From NCBI RefSeq assembly GCF_003315245.1, contig NZ_QNRT01000001.1, positions 6,963 through 70,962 on the forward strand: a DNA stretch of 64,000 nucleotides, written 5' to 3'. A program made the translations under genes and the position numbers. The notes under the pieces are model-generated. The model was not told where the DNA came from. It was given only the letters and a program-made list of their open reading frames with translations, and searched no databases. The DNA is from Arenicella xantha. Its GTDB lineage: Bacteria; Pseudomonadota; Gammaproteobacteria; Arenicellales; Arenicellaceae. Each line of letters opens with the position of its first letter. Positions within the stretch are counted from its first letter, which is position 1. Shown here in pieces: positions 18,454 through 27,606 of the stretch.

Positions 18454-19101
18454 ATGAAACACCAGCCCAGCACATTCATAGATCAACTTGTTAGCAGTCT
18501 CGACCACGGGCTACGCAGCACATTTACCAAACCAGCGGCCGACCGAGTGTCTCCCGGCGATGCAATTCAGCAAGACCCGCTGCATGAACAACCCAATCTA
18601 AAGCAATACTCAGCCTCGTTGATGCGGGTAAACCATGTTGGTGAAGTATGCGCTCAAGCCCTTTACCAAGGTCAAGCGTTAACCTCGCGGTCGCCAGAAG
18701 TTAGAAAGAAGATGCAATACGCCGCAAAGGAAGAAATTGATCACCTAAACTGGTGCTATCAACGAATTGAACAACTTGACGGTCACACTAGCTACTTAAA
18801 CCCTATCTGGTATTTGGGGTCACTGGCATTAGGAATCGGCGCTGGTTTAACCGGAGATCGGTGGAGCTTAGGCTTTTTGGCTGAAACTGAGCGACAAGTT
18901 GTTGAGCATCTTGAATCACATTTAGATCGGCTGCCAAAACAAGACACGATTAGCCGTGCGGTCGTCACACAAATGGCCAAAGATGAAGCTCAGCACGCGG
19001 ATATGGCCGAAACCAGTGGCGCGGCAGAACTACCGAGACCAATAAAAGATTTAATGCGCGCTACCGCGAAAATCATGACGACGCTAAGCGAGAAAATCTA
19101 G
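18454..19101 (+). CDS. coq7: 3-demethoxyubiquinol 3-hydroxylase
   Basis: Coq7 is a membrane-associated di-iron enzyme that hydroxylates the ring in the penultimate step of ubiquinone synthesis. The 215 residues carry the expected iron-ligand helices: RVNHVGEVCAQALYQGQ, AKEEIDHLNW, ETERQVVEHLESH and KDEAQHADMA. The family length is matched. The gene is alone and convergent with ctaA. Confidence 0.95.
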   Translation: MKHQPSTFIDQLVSSLDHGLRSTFTKPAADRVSPGDAIQQDPLHEQPNLKQYSASLMRVNHVGEVCAQALYQGQALTSRSPEVRKKMQYAAKEEIDHLNWCYQRIEQLDGHTSYLNPIWYLGSLALGIGAGLTGDRWSLGFLAETERQVVEHLESHLDRLPKQDTISRAVVTQMAKDEAQHADMAETSGAAELPRPIKDLMRATAKIMTTLSEKI

Positions 19102-19176
19102 TGGCCAAGCGAAGTAAGCGTCAATCAAAACTAGGCGCTCTGATGCGAGCAATCGATCCGCAGTAGGCAAGCTATA

Positions 19177-20220
19177 TTAACTCGATTCCGCGTGCTTACG
19201 AGCAACATGCGCAACCAATAACGCCGCCGACAACAAGGCGACTGCACCGGCCTGATGTGCCGCTCCCAGTGCGACTGGCACGCGTGTTACCAGCGCTGAA
19301 ATTCCGAGCGTAACTTGCAGCAGCATAAGCCCCAGTAAAACCCACGCATAAGTTTGAAATGCTTGACGCCTAGACACCCAGAAACACGCCAGCACGGTTA
19401 ACGCTACCAACACAGCAATTGCGCGATGGATAAATTGGATGGTAATTGGGTTTTCAAATAAATTGCGCCATGCAGGCTGCATATTAGCGATGCCCACTGG
19501 CACCCACTCACCATTCATCAACGGAAAGGTATTCATGATGTAACCGGCTTTAGTGCCAGCAACAAAACCGCCGCTTAACATCATGACGAACACCACCAAT
19601 ACAGCTGCCGCGGTCCACTTAAGGTAGCCAGCAGAAACATTAGCAGACTTAGTTTCACCCCGCAGAAAATCCATGGCGAACCACAACATCGTGGCAAAGA
19701 TAATCAAAGCTAAGCCAAGGTGCGCCGTTAGGCGGTACTGACTAACTCGTGGCATATCAACTAGACCACTTTTAACCATATACCAACCCATCAAGCCTTG
19801 TAGCCCACCCAGCACAAACAAGCCAAATAAGCGACCGTACCATGCCTTGGGAACCATTCCTCTATACAGAAATATCAATAGCGGAATGAGGTATATCAAG
19901 CCAATAACTCGACCCAGTACACGATGCCCATATTCCCAATAGAAAATGGATTTAAACTCATGCAGCGACATACCCGCATTCACTTTCAAATACTCTGGTG
20001 AGAGCCGGTACTTCTCAAACACAGCCATCCATTCAGCCTCACCAATCGGCGGAATAATACCCATTATTGGAGACCATTCCACCATAGACAAGCCAGACTG
20101 AGTAAGGCGGGTAACACCGCCAACGACTATCATCAGGTAGACGACAGCAGCGCAAAACAACAGCCAATAACCGAGCGCTAAGGCATGCCGATATTCCGGT
20201 GTTTGATTCATGGTATTCAT
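19177..20220 (-). CDS. ctaA: Heme A synthase (COX15/CtaA family)
   Basis: CtaA is an inner-membrane enzyme that oxidises the methyl group of heme O to give heme A for aa3-type cytochrome oxidase. The 347 residues have about eight membrane segments. The N-terminal signature GGVTRLTQSGLSMVEWSP, the EYGHRVLGR histidine motif and the later histidine motifs IQFIHRAIA and GAAHQAGAV are visible. The long PEY-containing loop and lack of a cysteine pair fit the mitochondrial/alphaproteobacterial-type branch. No oxidase genes are in the window. An ATG at 20211 is an alternative start. Confidence 0.93.
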   Translation of the reverse strand: MNTMNQTPEYRHALALGYWLLFCAAVVYLMIVVGGVTRLTQSGLSMVEWSPIMGIIPPIGEAEWMAVFEKYRLSPEYLKVNAGMSLHEFKSIFYWEYGHRVLGRVIGLIYLIPLLIFLYRGMVPKAWYGRLFGLFVLGGLQGLMGWYMVKSGLVDMPRVSQYRLTAHLGLALIIFATMLWFAMDFLRGETKSANVSAGYLKWTAAAVLVVFVMMLSGGFVAGTKAGYIMNTFPLMNGEWVPVGIANMQPAWRNLFENPITIQFIHRAIAVLVALTVLACFWVSRRQAFQTYAWVLLGLMLLQVTLGISALVTRVPVALGAAHQAGAVALLSAALLVAHVARKHAESS

Positions 20221-20339
20221 TGATCAGTGAACTGAGCGCCGATCGTATCGGATGGCGGTGAACAATTAGTAGAAATTATGTGAAGCAGCGCGCCGCTACG
20301 ACATTGCAACGCGCTGACAACATTTAAGGTGATGAATCG

Positions 20340-21548
20340 TTAGATGTCCTGAAACACCAAGGTTGCATTAGTGCCGCCAAAACCGAAACTATTCGACATG
20401 ATTGTGCGAACCTTTTGGCTCAAGTTTTCCAACAAAATGGGCAAACCCAACGCCGCAGGATCCAAGTCTTTGATATTAGCCGATGCCGTTAAGAACTTTT
20501 CTTTCATCATAATCAGTGAATAAATCGCCTCGTGCACACCAGCTGCACCTAAAGCATGACCAGACAAAGATTTAGTCGCACTAATGAATGGCACTTTATC
20601 TTTGAACACTGCTTTTAATGCTTCTAGCTCTTTTAGATCACCAACTGGCGTCGACGTTCCATGAGTGTTTACATAATCAATAGGGCCGTCTACCGTCTCC
20701 ATCGCTTGCTGCATACAACGAATCGCTCCTTCACCGGATGGTGCAACCATGTCATAGCCATCAGACGTTGCGCCAAAGCCAACTAACTCAGCATAGATCT
20801 TGGCGCCGCGAGCTTTTGCGTGCTCATAATCTTCCAATACTAAAATGCCACCACCACCGGCGATTACAAATCCGTCTCGATTGGCATCATAAGTACGGGA
20901 TGCGCTGGTTGGTGTGTCGTTATATTTACTCGACATTGCTCCCATTGCATCAAATAAAATCGACATAGTCCAATGCTCTTCTTCGCCGCCACCGGCAAAC
21001 ACCGTGTGATGACGACCACCGCGAATAAGATCCGCAGCGTGGCCGATACAGTGCGCACTAGTTGAACAGGCCGAGCTGATTGAGTAACTAGTACCCTGAA
21101 TACCAAACATAGTCGACAAACAGGCAGATGTAGTACTGCCCATCGTTTTCGGAACTGCGTACGGACCAACACGCTTAACGCCGCGTTCTTTAGCAATCTC
21201 AGCGGCCAGTACGTTATTAGACGGTGAACCACCGCCCGAACCAGTAATCAAGCCGACGCGAGGATCTCGCAATGACTCAGGGTCGAGGCCAGCATCTTCA
21301 ATCGCTTGCTCCATCGCAATATAGCTAAATGCGGCCGCATCGCCCATAAAACGAAGTTTCTTACGATCGATCAGCGCCGCTTGGTCGATATGAATTCGAC
21401 CAGCAATCTGACTGCGCATACCAAGCTCAGCATAATCCTCACAGAACTGAATACCTGACTTGCCATTTCGCAAACTTTCTGTAACTGACGCCACATCATT
21501 GCCAAGACTCGACACTACACCCATTCCGGTAACAACTACTCTATTCAT
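20340..21548 (-). CDS. fabB: Beta-ketoacyl-ACP synthase I
   Basis: FabB elongates acyl-ACP and is needed for unsaturated fatty acids. The catalytic triad is visible: Cys in [10 protein letters not shown], His in [11 protein letters not shown] and His in [12 protein letters not shown], with the C-terminal [11 protein letters not shown] loop. Length is 402 residues from the ATG at 21548; a GTG nine bases earlier is in frame but less likely. It lies 33 bp after fabA, the standard anaerobic unsaturated fatty-acid pair. Confidence 0.96.
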   Translation of the reverse strand: MNRVVVTGMGVVSSLGNDVASVTESLRNGKSGIQFCEDYAELGMRSQIAGRIHIDQAALIDRKKLRFMGDAAAFSYIAMEQAIEDAGLDPESLRDPRVGLITGSGGGSPSNNVLAAEIAKERGVKRVGPYAVPKTMGSTTSACLSTMFGIQGTSYSISSACSTSAHCIGHAADLIRGGRHHTVFAGGGEEEHWTMSILFDAMGAMSSKYNDTPTSASRTYDANRDGFVIAGGGGILVLEDYEHAKARGAKIYAELVGFGATSDGYDMVAPSGEGAIRCMQQAMETVDGPIDYVNTHGTSTPVGDLKELEALKAVFKDKVPFISATKSLSGHALGAAGVHEAIYSLIMMKEKFLTASANIKDLDPAALGLPILLENLSQKVRTIMSNSFGFGGTNATLVFQDI

Positions 21549-21581
21549 CACATTCACTCTTTCGATTCTGTGTTGCGTTAA

Positions 21582-22091
21582 TTATTTGTCAGCGCCGAAC
21601 AGCCCGACTTTCAAATCTTTCATCGTGTAGATGCACTCGCCATCAAGCAAGACTTTCGCATCACCGATGCCCATATTTAAGCGTCGCGAAATCACGCGCT
21701 TCATCTCAACTTCGTAGCGCACCAATTTAGCATCAGGCTCCACTTGGCCGGTAAACTTAACTTCGCCTACGCCCAATGCGCGACCTTTACCAGGCATACC
21801 CAACCATGAGAGATAAAATCCCACCAGCTGCCACACAGCATCAAGCCCCAAGCAGCCAGGCATAACAGGGTCACCTTTAAAGTGACAATCGAAAAACCAC
21901 AACTCAGGTTTGATATCAAGCTCAGCGATCACCATGCCCTTACCGTGACTGCCACCGTCATCATTAATCTCAACGATACGGTCAAACATCAACATCGGAG
22001 GAAGAGGAAGTCGCGACATGTCCTGACCTGGCAACTCTCCATTGCCATGAGCGATAATGTCTTGGTAACTATAGCTACTTTGCTTTTTCAT
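21582..22091 (-). CDS. fabA: 3-hydroxydecanoyl-ACP dehydratase/isomerase
   Basis: FabA dehydrates 3-hydroxydecanoyl-ACP and isomerises the double bond, the branch point to unsaturated fatty acids. The 169 residues carry the hot-dog helix motif [19 protein letters not shown], with the active-site His and Asp. It is first in the fabA-fabB operon. I saw no clear FadR or FabR operator in the 131 bp upstream. Confidence 0.97.
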   Translation of the reverse strand: MKKQSSYSYQDIIAHGNGELPGQDMSRLPLPPMLMFDRIVEINDDGGSHGKGMVIAELDIKPELWFFDCHFKGDPVMPGCLGLDAVWQLVGFYLSWLGMPGKGRALGVGEVKFTGQVEPDAKLVRYEVEMKRVISRRLNMGIGDAKVLLDGECIYTMKDLKVGLFGADK

Positions 22092-22222
22092 AATATTACA
22101 GGGAAAAGGTTTCGGCTTAGGCTCGACTTAATTCAAGCTATCCGCATTTATTTGTCGGATGCAAGACTAACCGCTAACCAAAAAAAATCAAGCGTAATTC
22201 AATACTATACATAACCTTACCA

Positions 22223-23101
22223 TTAGTTCGATAGAACAAAAAAGAGCACAACAGGCAAAGAAATAACCGCAAAGAAATTACCAATCAGCACCATCGAAGC
22301 CACTGCATCAGGCTCAGTTTGGTATTGCTCAGCGAGAATAAAGTTGACCACAGCTGGTGGTAAAGCTCCAAACAAAATCAGAATATTTTGATGCATTGCA
22401 CTCATGGGAATCAATTCAATCAGCAGCAAGGCCAGAGCCACACCGACCATCGGGCAGAACATGGCCATAATGACACCAGCACGAGAATCTTTCCAACTAG
22501 CGCGAGTGAGCCGCACCCCAAGCGAAAACAACATCAAAGGAATTGCAATTTGCCCTAGCATCTCAACGGACTTATCAAACGCCAGCGGTAATCGAATATC
22601 CAGAAAGTTAAAGGCTCCACCTAATATGACCGCCACGATAACCGGCGTTTTGAGCACTTCCAAACTAGACAATTTTCCCGAGTAAATATACGTGCCAATG
22701 GTGAAACACAGAATATTTCCGGCCACCACCAACATCACCCCAGCCCCCAATGCCGCATCGCCGAGCGAGAATACGTACAGCGGCAGACCGAGATTCGCCC
22801 AATTTGAAAACATTGCAGGCGGTACAAAACCACGCCAAGGCAAGTGAATAAGACGCGCTAAGCCAAATGCGATTACCCCAGAGCCCAGCATGAGAAGCAC
22901 GCCTGCCAGCATGATCGGAAGATACTGCGATGGGTAAAAGTCTTCTTGGATCATGACGTGGAAAATCAGCGCTGGCATAAACACATCCATTATCAACTGA
23001 TTAGTTATGCGCATTTCCGGTCGCACACGAGAGCCGTAGAAATAACCCACTGCAGCAATAACAAACAACGGAACGACAATGGAAAAAACTTGTTGGATCA
23101 T
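22223..23101 (-). CDS. AEC family transporter
   Basis: The 292 residues are almost wholly hydrophobic with about ten membrane segments in two halves, as in the auxin efflux carrier family of small-solute secondary transporters. Recognisable family features are the N-terminal IVVPLFVIAAVGYFYG segment and the central GxxxNxLGLPLY-like SNWANLGLPLYVFSLG. Substrate cannot be predicted. It is monocistronic, divergent from cmoA. Confidence 0.85.
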   Translation of the reverse strand: MIQQVFSIVVPLFVIAAVGYFYGSRVRPEMRITNQLIMDVFMPALIFHVMIQEDFYPSQYLPIMLAGVLLMLGSGVIAFGLARLIHLPWRGFVPPAMFSNWANLGLPLYVFSLGDAALGAGVMLVVAGNILCFTIGTYIYSGKLSSLEVLKTPVIVAVILGGAFNFLDIRLPLAFDKSVEMLGQIAIPLMLFSLGVRLTRASWKDSRAGVIMAMFCPMVGVALALLLIELIPMSAMHQNILILFGALPPAVVNFILAEQYQTEPDAVASMVLIGNFFAVISLPVVLFFVLSN

Positions 23102-23244
23102 TCTAAAGGAGTGACGTGACTGGAATCAAAGTCCAGTGTAACCTGCGCTCGACACAAGACAAAGATCTAAACGCACTATCCGCAGCCGTTGATTTATACT
23201 ATGCGGCAATACAAACATGCTGAACCAAACATAGCGACGGCACC

Positions 23245-23973
23245 ATGAGCCAACAGAAAGACCAACTTTTTAGGCAGTTAACCGCAACCCCAGGCAGCTT
23301 CACCTTTGACCACCGGGTTGCCAGCGTGTTTGAAGACATGATCTCGCGGTCTGTGCCAGGCTATCAGCAAATCCTACAGATGTTACCGACGCTGACGCGT
23401 CAGTTTACTCAAAGCGATGCCAACTATTACGACTTAGGTTGCTCCTTAGGTGCCGGCTTGCTCGCTATGGCAGAAGGGCTAAAAGGCAGCTCCGCGACAT
23501 TGATCGGCGTCGATAATTCAGCCGCCATGCTAGCCCAAGCAGACAATAATATTTCGCACCTCGATAAATTCACCGTTCGCCTAGAACAGCAAAACATCCA
23601 AGACTGTCAGTTCGAGCGCGCGGCCATGATTCTGATGAACTTCACCCTGCAGTTTATTCCGATTGAACATCGAACCACCTTGCTTGAAAGACTTTATCAG
23701 AGCTTACTGCCAGGTGGTGCCTTGGTGCTATCAGAGAAAATTAAGTTTGACGATGTCGGCACCTCTGCGGCTTTAACGAACATCCACCACCAATACAAGT
23801 TCGATCAAGGCTATAGCGAGCTGGAAATTAGCCAAAAACGAGATGCCATCGAAAATGTACTCATTCCTGAAACCCTTGACACCCATCTCGACCGACTTAA
23901 CCAGGCGGGTTTCGCAATCGCCACGCCGTGGGTACAAAACCTCCAATTCGTTTCTATTTTAGCCATTAAATAA
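23245..23973 (+). CDS. cmoA: Carboxy-S-adenosyl-L-methionine synthase
   Basis: CmoA converts S-adenosylmethionine and prephenate to carboxy-SAM, used for the wobble uridine modification cmo5U34. The 242 residues show the SAM-binding YDLGCSLGAGLLAMAEG motif, then GVDNSAAMLAQA and LMNFTLQFIP. It lies 20 bp before cmoB, which uses its product. A TATACT box near 23197 may be its -10 element. Confidence 0.96.
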   Translation: MSQQKDQLFRQLTATPGSFTFDHRVASVFEDMISRSVPGYQQILQMLPTLTRQFTQSDANYYDLGCSLGAGLLAMAEGLKGSSATLIGVDNSAAMLAQADNNISHLDKFTVRLEQQNIQDCQFERAAMILMNFTLQFIPIEHRTTLLERLYQSLLPGGALVLSEKIKFDDVGTSAALTNIHHQYKFDQGYSELEISQKRDAIENVLIPETLDTHLDRLNQAGFAIATPWVQNLQFVSILAIK

Positions 23974-23993
23974 ACGAACCTTGAGAATCGCTA

Positions 23994-24953
23994 ATGAACT
24001 TTGACAACTTCTTCAGCCACCCCGAATTTTCAGCGTGGCATACCGTATTCCACGACGCGATTGAACGACGTACCGACCCGAAACGCCACGGCGACCTACC
24101 CGACTGGCTGGCAATTTTACACGAACTGCCTGACGCACGGCCAAGTGAGATACATCTCGATCGCGACACCGTCACTTTCGGTAAGGCGGATGACCTAACC
24201 GCAGAACAAGCAGCGAAAATCCGGGCCGGCCTGCTCGCACTTAAGCCGTGGCGCAAAGGACCTTATCAAGTATTCGATACGTTTATTGACACCGAATGGC
24301 GATCAGACTGGAAATGGCAGCGCGTCGCTCCGCATATCAGCGACCTGAACAATCGAACGGTATTAGATGTAGGCTGCGGCACCGGTTATCATTGCTGGCG
24401 AATGCTCGGCGACGGCGCACGCTACGTCCTCGGGATCGACCCATCGATGCGTTTCATCGTGCAACACTTGGCACTCCAACGCTACGCACATAACCCTCGA
24501 TTTGACCTACTGCCACTCGGCATCGAAGACATGCCCACTGACATGCCGGTGTTTGACACCGTGTTTTCGATGGGCGTGCTATATCATCGTCGACGCCCGA
24601 TTGACCATCTATTAGAACTTGCTGGCTTACTACAAGCCGACGGCGAGCTGGTGTTAGAAACGCTAATTATTGATGACGCTGACAATGGCGTGCTCACTCC
24701 CAAAGATCGTTACGCAAAAATGCGCAATGTATGGAGTATTATGACCATCGATAAGATTCTCGAACTATTAGCCGAAGCTGGCTTTAAAGATGCTCGATGT
24801 GTCGACGTATCAATCACCAGCACCGACGAACAACGCAGTACTGACTGGATGACCTTTCATTCCCTGAAAGAGTTTCTTGATCCGATCGATCAAAGCAAGA
24901 CGGTAGAAGGATACCCAGCCCCAAAACGCGGCACATTTATCGCTCACCGATAG
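23994..24953 (+). CDS. cmoB: tRNA U34 carboxymethyltransferase
   Basis: CmoB transfers the carboxymethyl group from carboxy-SAM to 5-hydroxyuridine at tRNA position 34. The 319 residues have the family N-terminal helical part, the methyltransferase motif VLDVGCGTGYHCWRML near 122-137 and the GVLYHRRRPIDHL segment. It forms an operon with cmoA; the usual length is about 320. Confidence 0.96.
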   Translation: MNFDNFFSHPEFSAWHTVFHDAIERRTDPKRHGDLPDWLAILHELPDARPSEIHLDRDTVTFGKADDLTAEQAAKIRAGLLALKPWRKGPYQVFDTFIDTEWRSDWKWQRVAPHISDLNNRTVLDVGCGTGYHCWRMLGDGARYVLGIDPSMRFIVQHLALQRYAHNPRFDLLPLGIEDMPTDMPVFDTVFSMGVLYHRRRPIDHLLELAGLLQADGELVLETLIIDDADNGVLTPKDRYAKMRNVWSIMTIDKILELLAEAGFKDARCVDVSITSTDEQRSTDWMTFHSLKEFLDPIDQSKTVEGYPAPKRGTFIAHR

Positions 24954-25017
24954 TCTTGACTGTCTCTCGCCGCGCCGACTAGAAGCAGCAAAAGGTATGC
25001 TTCGCATAACCCATAAA

Positions 25018-25045
25018 AGCAGAGGGGCACATTCACCCCTCTGCT
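25018..25045 (-). terminator. Terminator of the small exported protein gene
   Basis: AGCAGAGGGG and CCCCTCTGCT form a ten-pair stem with an eight-base loop. On the minus strand it is followed by TTTTA, 19 bp after the stop at 25064. It may also stop cmoB transcripts, but lacks a T run in that direction. Confidence 0.7.
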
Positions 25046-25063
25046 GCTGAACAACCAGTTTAT

Positions 25064-25318
25064 TTACTTCGCCGGTTCATCTCCGGACTTCGCTTTTGCC
25101 GCCTTTTTACTAACTGGACTGCTTCGGCAGAATGCTTTGACTTGGCGCCCATCCTTGCGCTCATAGCCTTCGACCCAGCGGCAACTTGAGTTGCTAGCGC
25201 AGGCATCGGTATCAAGTCCCTTACAAGCGCTAGCCGCTGAGGCCGATCCAATGGCACCCGCACCGGCTAAGGTGGCGGTGAAGATAAATGACCGAACAAT
25301 ATTATTACTTAGTTTCAT
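25064..25318 (-). CDS. Small exported cysteine-containing protein of unknown function
   Basis: The 84-residue protein has a signal peptide with cleavage near residue 28 (AIGSASA-ASACKG). The mature part of about 55 residues has four cysteines, probably two disulfides (ACKGLDTDACASNSSCRW, then KAFCRSS), and a basic Lys/Ala-rich tail. Similar small periplasmic proteins are scattered in gammaproteobacteria without a known role. It has its own terminator, and AT-rich DNA upstream probably holds its promoter. Confidence 0.65.
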   Translation of the reverse strand: MKLSNNIVRSFIFTATLAGAGAIGSASAASACKGLDTDACASNSSCRWVEGYERKDGRQVKAFCRSSPVSKKAAKAKSGDEPAK

Positions 25319-25456
25319 AAATGAAAATCTCCGTATAAAAGTTTACGCATCCATTGCGTTGACTCAGTAGTGAGTCGACCTAAACTGTAACGAATCGAAA
25401 TGGGCACCACATCACCCCAACGGGTGATATTTAAGCAGCAAGCAGAAAAACAACCA

Positions 25457-26557
25457 TCAACCCATAATAAAGTGCTTACTAAGCTTTAAGCCCTGAGCTT
25501 GGTAGTTCGACGGTACTCCTTGACCATAAATTCGGTCAGGAGTCTCAAGCATACGCTCGTAAACTAAACGTCCTACATTTTGACCATGCTCAAGTAAAAA
25601 TGGCACATCGAAACTTCTGACTTCCAGCACCGCACGAGCACCTTTACCACCGGCCGCGGCAGCGCCGAAACCCGGATCGAAAAAGCCCGCATAATGCACA
25701 CGGAACTCACCCACTAAGGTGTCATACGGTACCATTTCAGCGGCAAAATCAAATGGCACGTGCACGGCCTCTTTCGAGACCAAGATATAAAACTCACCTG
25801 GATCCAAAATCAGCTGCTTAGAGCGAGCATATAACGGTTCCCAAAAATCGATATAGGGATGCGCGGCCGGTAAATCCACGTCAACAACGCCAGAATGTCG
25901 CTTAGCGCGAAAACCAACCAATCCCGATTGTTGATCGCCCACTAAGTCTACACTCACGGGCACGCCGTTTTTAACCTGATTAGCCGTGAGGTTCACATCG
26001 ACTAATCGCTCAGACTGTTGCAGTTCAAAATGGCTCTCATTATCAATACTCGACACGCCAGAGCGTACTCGCAATTGTGAAAGGCGCGAACCTTTTCGCA
26101 CTAACACACTAAAAGTCAGTGGTGCAATTTCCGCATATAACGGACCACTGTAACCCGCGGGCACTTGTTCAAACTCCACACCATAGTCAGTGATCAAGCG
26201 GGTAAACACATCAATCCGCCCAGTTGAACTCTTAGGGTTGCCAGCTGCCACGAGATTAGTAGGCAAATTCAAGCTTTCCTGCAATGGCACGATGTAGACA
26301 CACGACTTTTCGAGCACCGCTCCGTCAACCAGATCAACACTGTGCATTGCTAAATCATCCAAACAGTCAGCTACGGTGCGGTCCTTACCTGGTAAAAAAG
26401 AGGATCGTACTCGATACGCTCGACTGCCCAAACGCAAGTCAATACTGGCGGGTTGAATCTGATCTGCCTGCGCGGGGGTTTCAAGGCAGATTACTCCGCT
26501 ATCAACCAACGACTGTAAATGTTGTGATGCTAAGGCACCGTCACGTTCAAACTGCAT
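25457..26557 (-). CDS. 2'-deoxycytidine 5'-triphosphate deaminase, double-domain type
   Basis: The enzyme deaminates dCTP to dUTP, feeding dTMP synthesis. At 366 residues it is about twice the length of E. coli Dcd, with two related halves of the trimeric dUTPase/dCTP deaminase fold. The first half has SSTGRIDVFTRLI and PAGYSGPLYAEI; the second has DPGFGAAAAGGKGARAVLEV, each with a candidate catalytic Glu. This long form is better known from alphaproteobacteria. purU lies 14 bp upstream, so the two nucleotide-related genes are probably cotranscribed. Confidence 0.88.
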   Translation of the reverse strand: MQFERDGALASQHLQSLVDSGVICLETPAQADQIQPASIDLRLGSRAYRVRSSFLPGKDRTVADCLDDLAMHSVDLVDGAVLEKSCVYIVPLQESLNLPTNLVAAGNPKSSTGRIDVFTRLITDYGVEFEQVPAGYSGPLYAEIAPLTFSVLVRKGSRLSQLRVRSGVSSIDNESHFELQQSERLVDVNLTANQVKNGVPVSVDLVGDQQSGLVGFRAKRHSGVVDVDLPAAHPYIDFWEPLYARSKQLILDPGEFYILVSKEAVHVPFDFAAEMVPYDTLVGEFRVHYAGFFDPGFGAAAAGGKGARAVLEVRSFDVPFLLEHGQNVGRLVYERMLETPDRIYGQGVPSNYQAQGLKLSKHFIMG

Positions 26558-26571
26558 AGAATTAATGGAAT

Positions 26572-27447
26572 TTAGTTAAAAATAATGGTGCGGTTTTTAT
26601 GCACAATCGCTTTGTGTTCTAGCACTTTCAAAAGCGCGTGAGCGAACACCTTTTGCTCAATATCTCGCCCCATCTTAACCATGTCTTGCACTGATGCTCC
26701 CGGCGCGACACGTGCAACATCTTGTTCAATAATTGGCCCTTGATCTAATTCGGCTGTAACGAAATGTGACGTAGCACCGATCAACTTAACACCTCGATCA
26801 TAAGCCATCTGGTAAGGCTTAGCTCCAACAAAAGAAGGCAAAAAGGAATGGTGAATATTGATAATTGGACAGCCCGCAGTATCGATGAAATTCTCGCTTA
26901 ACACTTTCATATACCGGGCTAAGCCTAAGTAATCTGGCTTATAGCGATGTACGATATCTAACTGCTTACGCTCGTACGCTGCAGTATCACCATCGGTAGG
27001 CACGAAGAAAAATGGTATACCATGCCGGTCGGCGATTTTTTGCATCGGCTGATAATTGCCAATGATGAACGACACCTCAATATTAGGAAAGAAATTTGCC
27101 TCATATTTATTGAGAATTTCGATCAAAGCATGCGGTTGCTTCGAAGCAAACAAACCAATGGTTTGTTGTTGGCTCATAAAGCGCACATCGAAACGAGCGT
27201 TATAATGCGCAGCCATACTCGCAAATTCAACCTCGAAGGCTGACTCATCCTCCCATCGGTCATTCATAGGCCATTCCAGACGAGAGAAGAAATGACCATC
27301 ATCGGTGTATTCCGCATAACGCGATATATTGAGATCACGCTCAGAAAAATAATTCGCGAGAGCGGCAATAATACCCACTTGATCCACGCAGCTAAACAGC
27401 AATGACGCAAGGTTTTGATTGTTAGAATCTACAGTCGCAAAAGGCAT
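26572..27447 (-). CDS. purU: Formyltetrahydrofolate deformylase
   Basis: PurU hydrolyses 10-formyl-THF to formate and THF, balancing one-carbon pools. An N-terminal ACT domain (LLFSCVDQVGIIAALANYF) is followed by a formyltransferase-like domain with the catalytic Asn/His segment INIHHSFLPSFVGAKPY and the later Asp in ATSHFVTAELDQGPII. The ATG at 27447 gives 291 residues, near the usual 280-290. In-frame ATG at 27486 and GTG at 27504 are alternatives, none with a strong ribosome binding site. A link to the glycine cleavage genes 3 kb away is plausible through one-carbon metabolism. Confidence 0.93.
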   Translation of the reverse strand: MPFATVDSNNQNLASLLFSCVDQVGIIAALANYFSERDLNISRYAEYTDDGHFFSRLEWPMNDRWEDESAFEVEFASMAAHYNARFDVRFMSQQQTIGLFASKQPHALIEILNKYEANFFPNIEVSFIIGNYQPMQKIADRHGIPFFFVPTDGDTAAYERKQLDIVHRYKPDYLGLARYMKVLSENFIDTAGCPIINIHHSFLPSFVGAKPYQMAYDRGVKLIGATSHFVTAELDQGPIIEQDVARVAPGASVQDMVKMGRDIEQKVFAHALLKVLEHKAIVHKNRTIIFN

Positions 27448-27606
27448 AAACTCGCCATGAGGGTTACCAAAAATAGTGGGCGTCATGATACACCGGAATG
27501 ACACAGCACAAAACGCCTGCAGACCGAGTATCGGCGTAGATACGCCGATATCGTTACATAGCCAAGCAATATTGTTGCTGGTCGCCGGCTAAGCTAGACT
27601 GTATTG

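Noticed and set aside
25411-25428. Hairpin ATCACCC...GGGTGAT downstream of the dCTP deaminase gene
   Set aside because: It has no T run on either strand and only a seven-pair stem, so it is not called a terminator.
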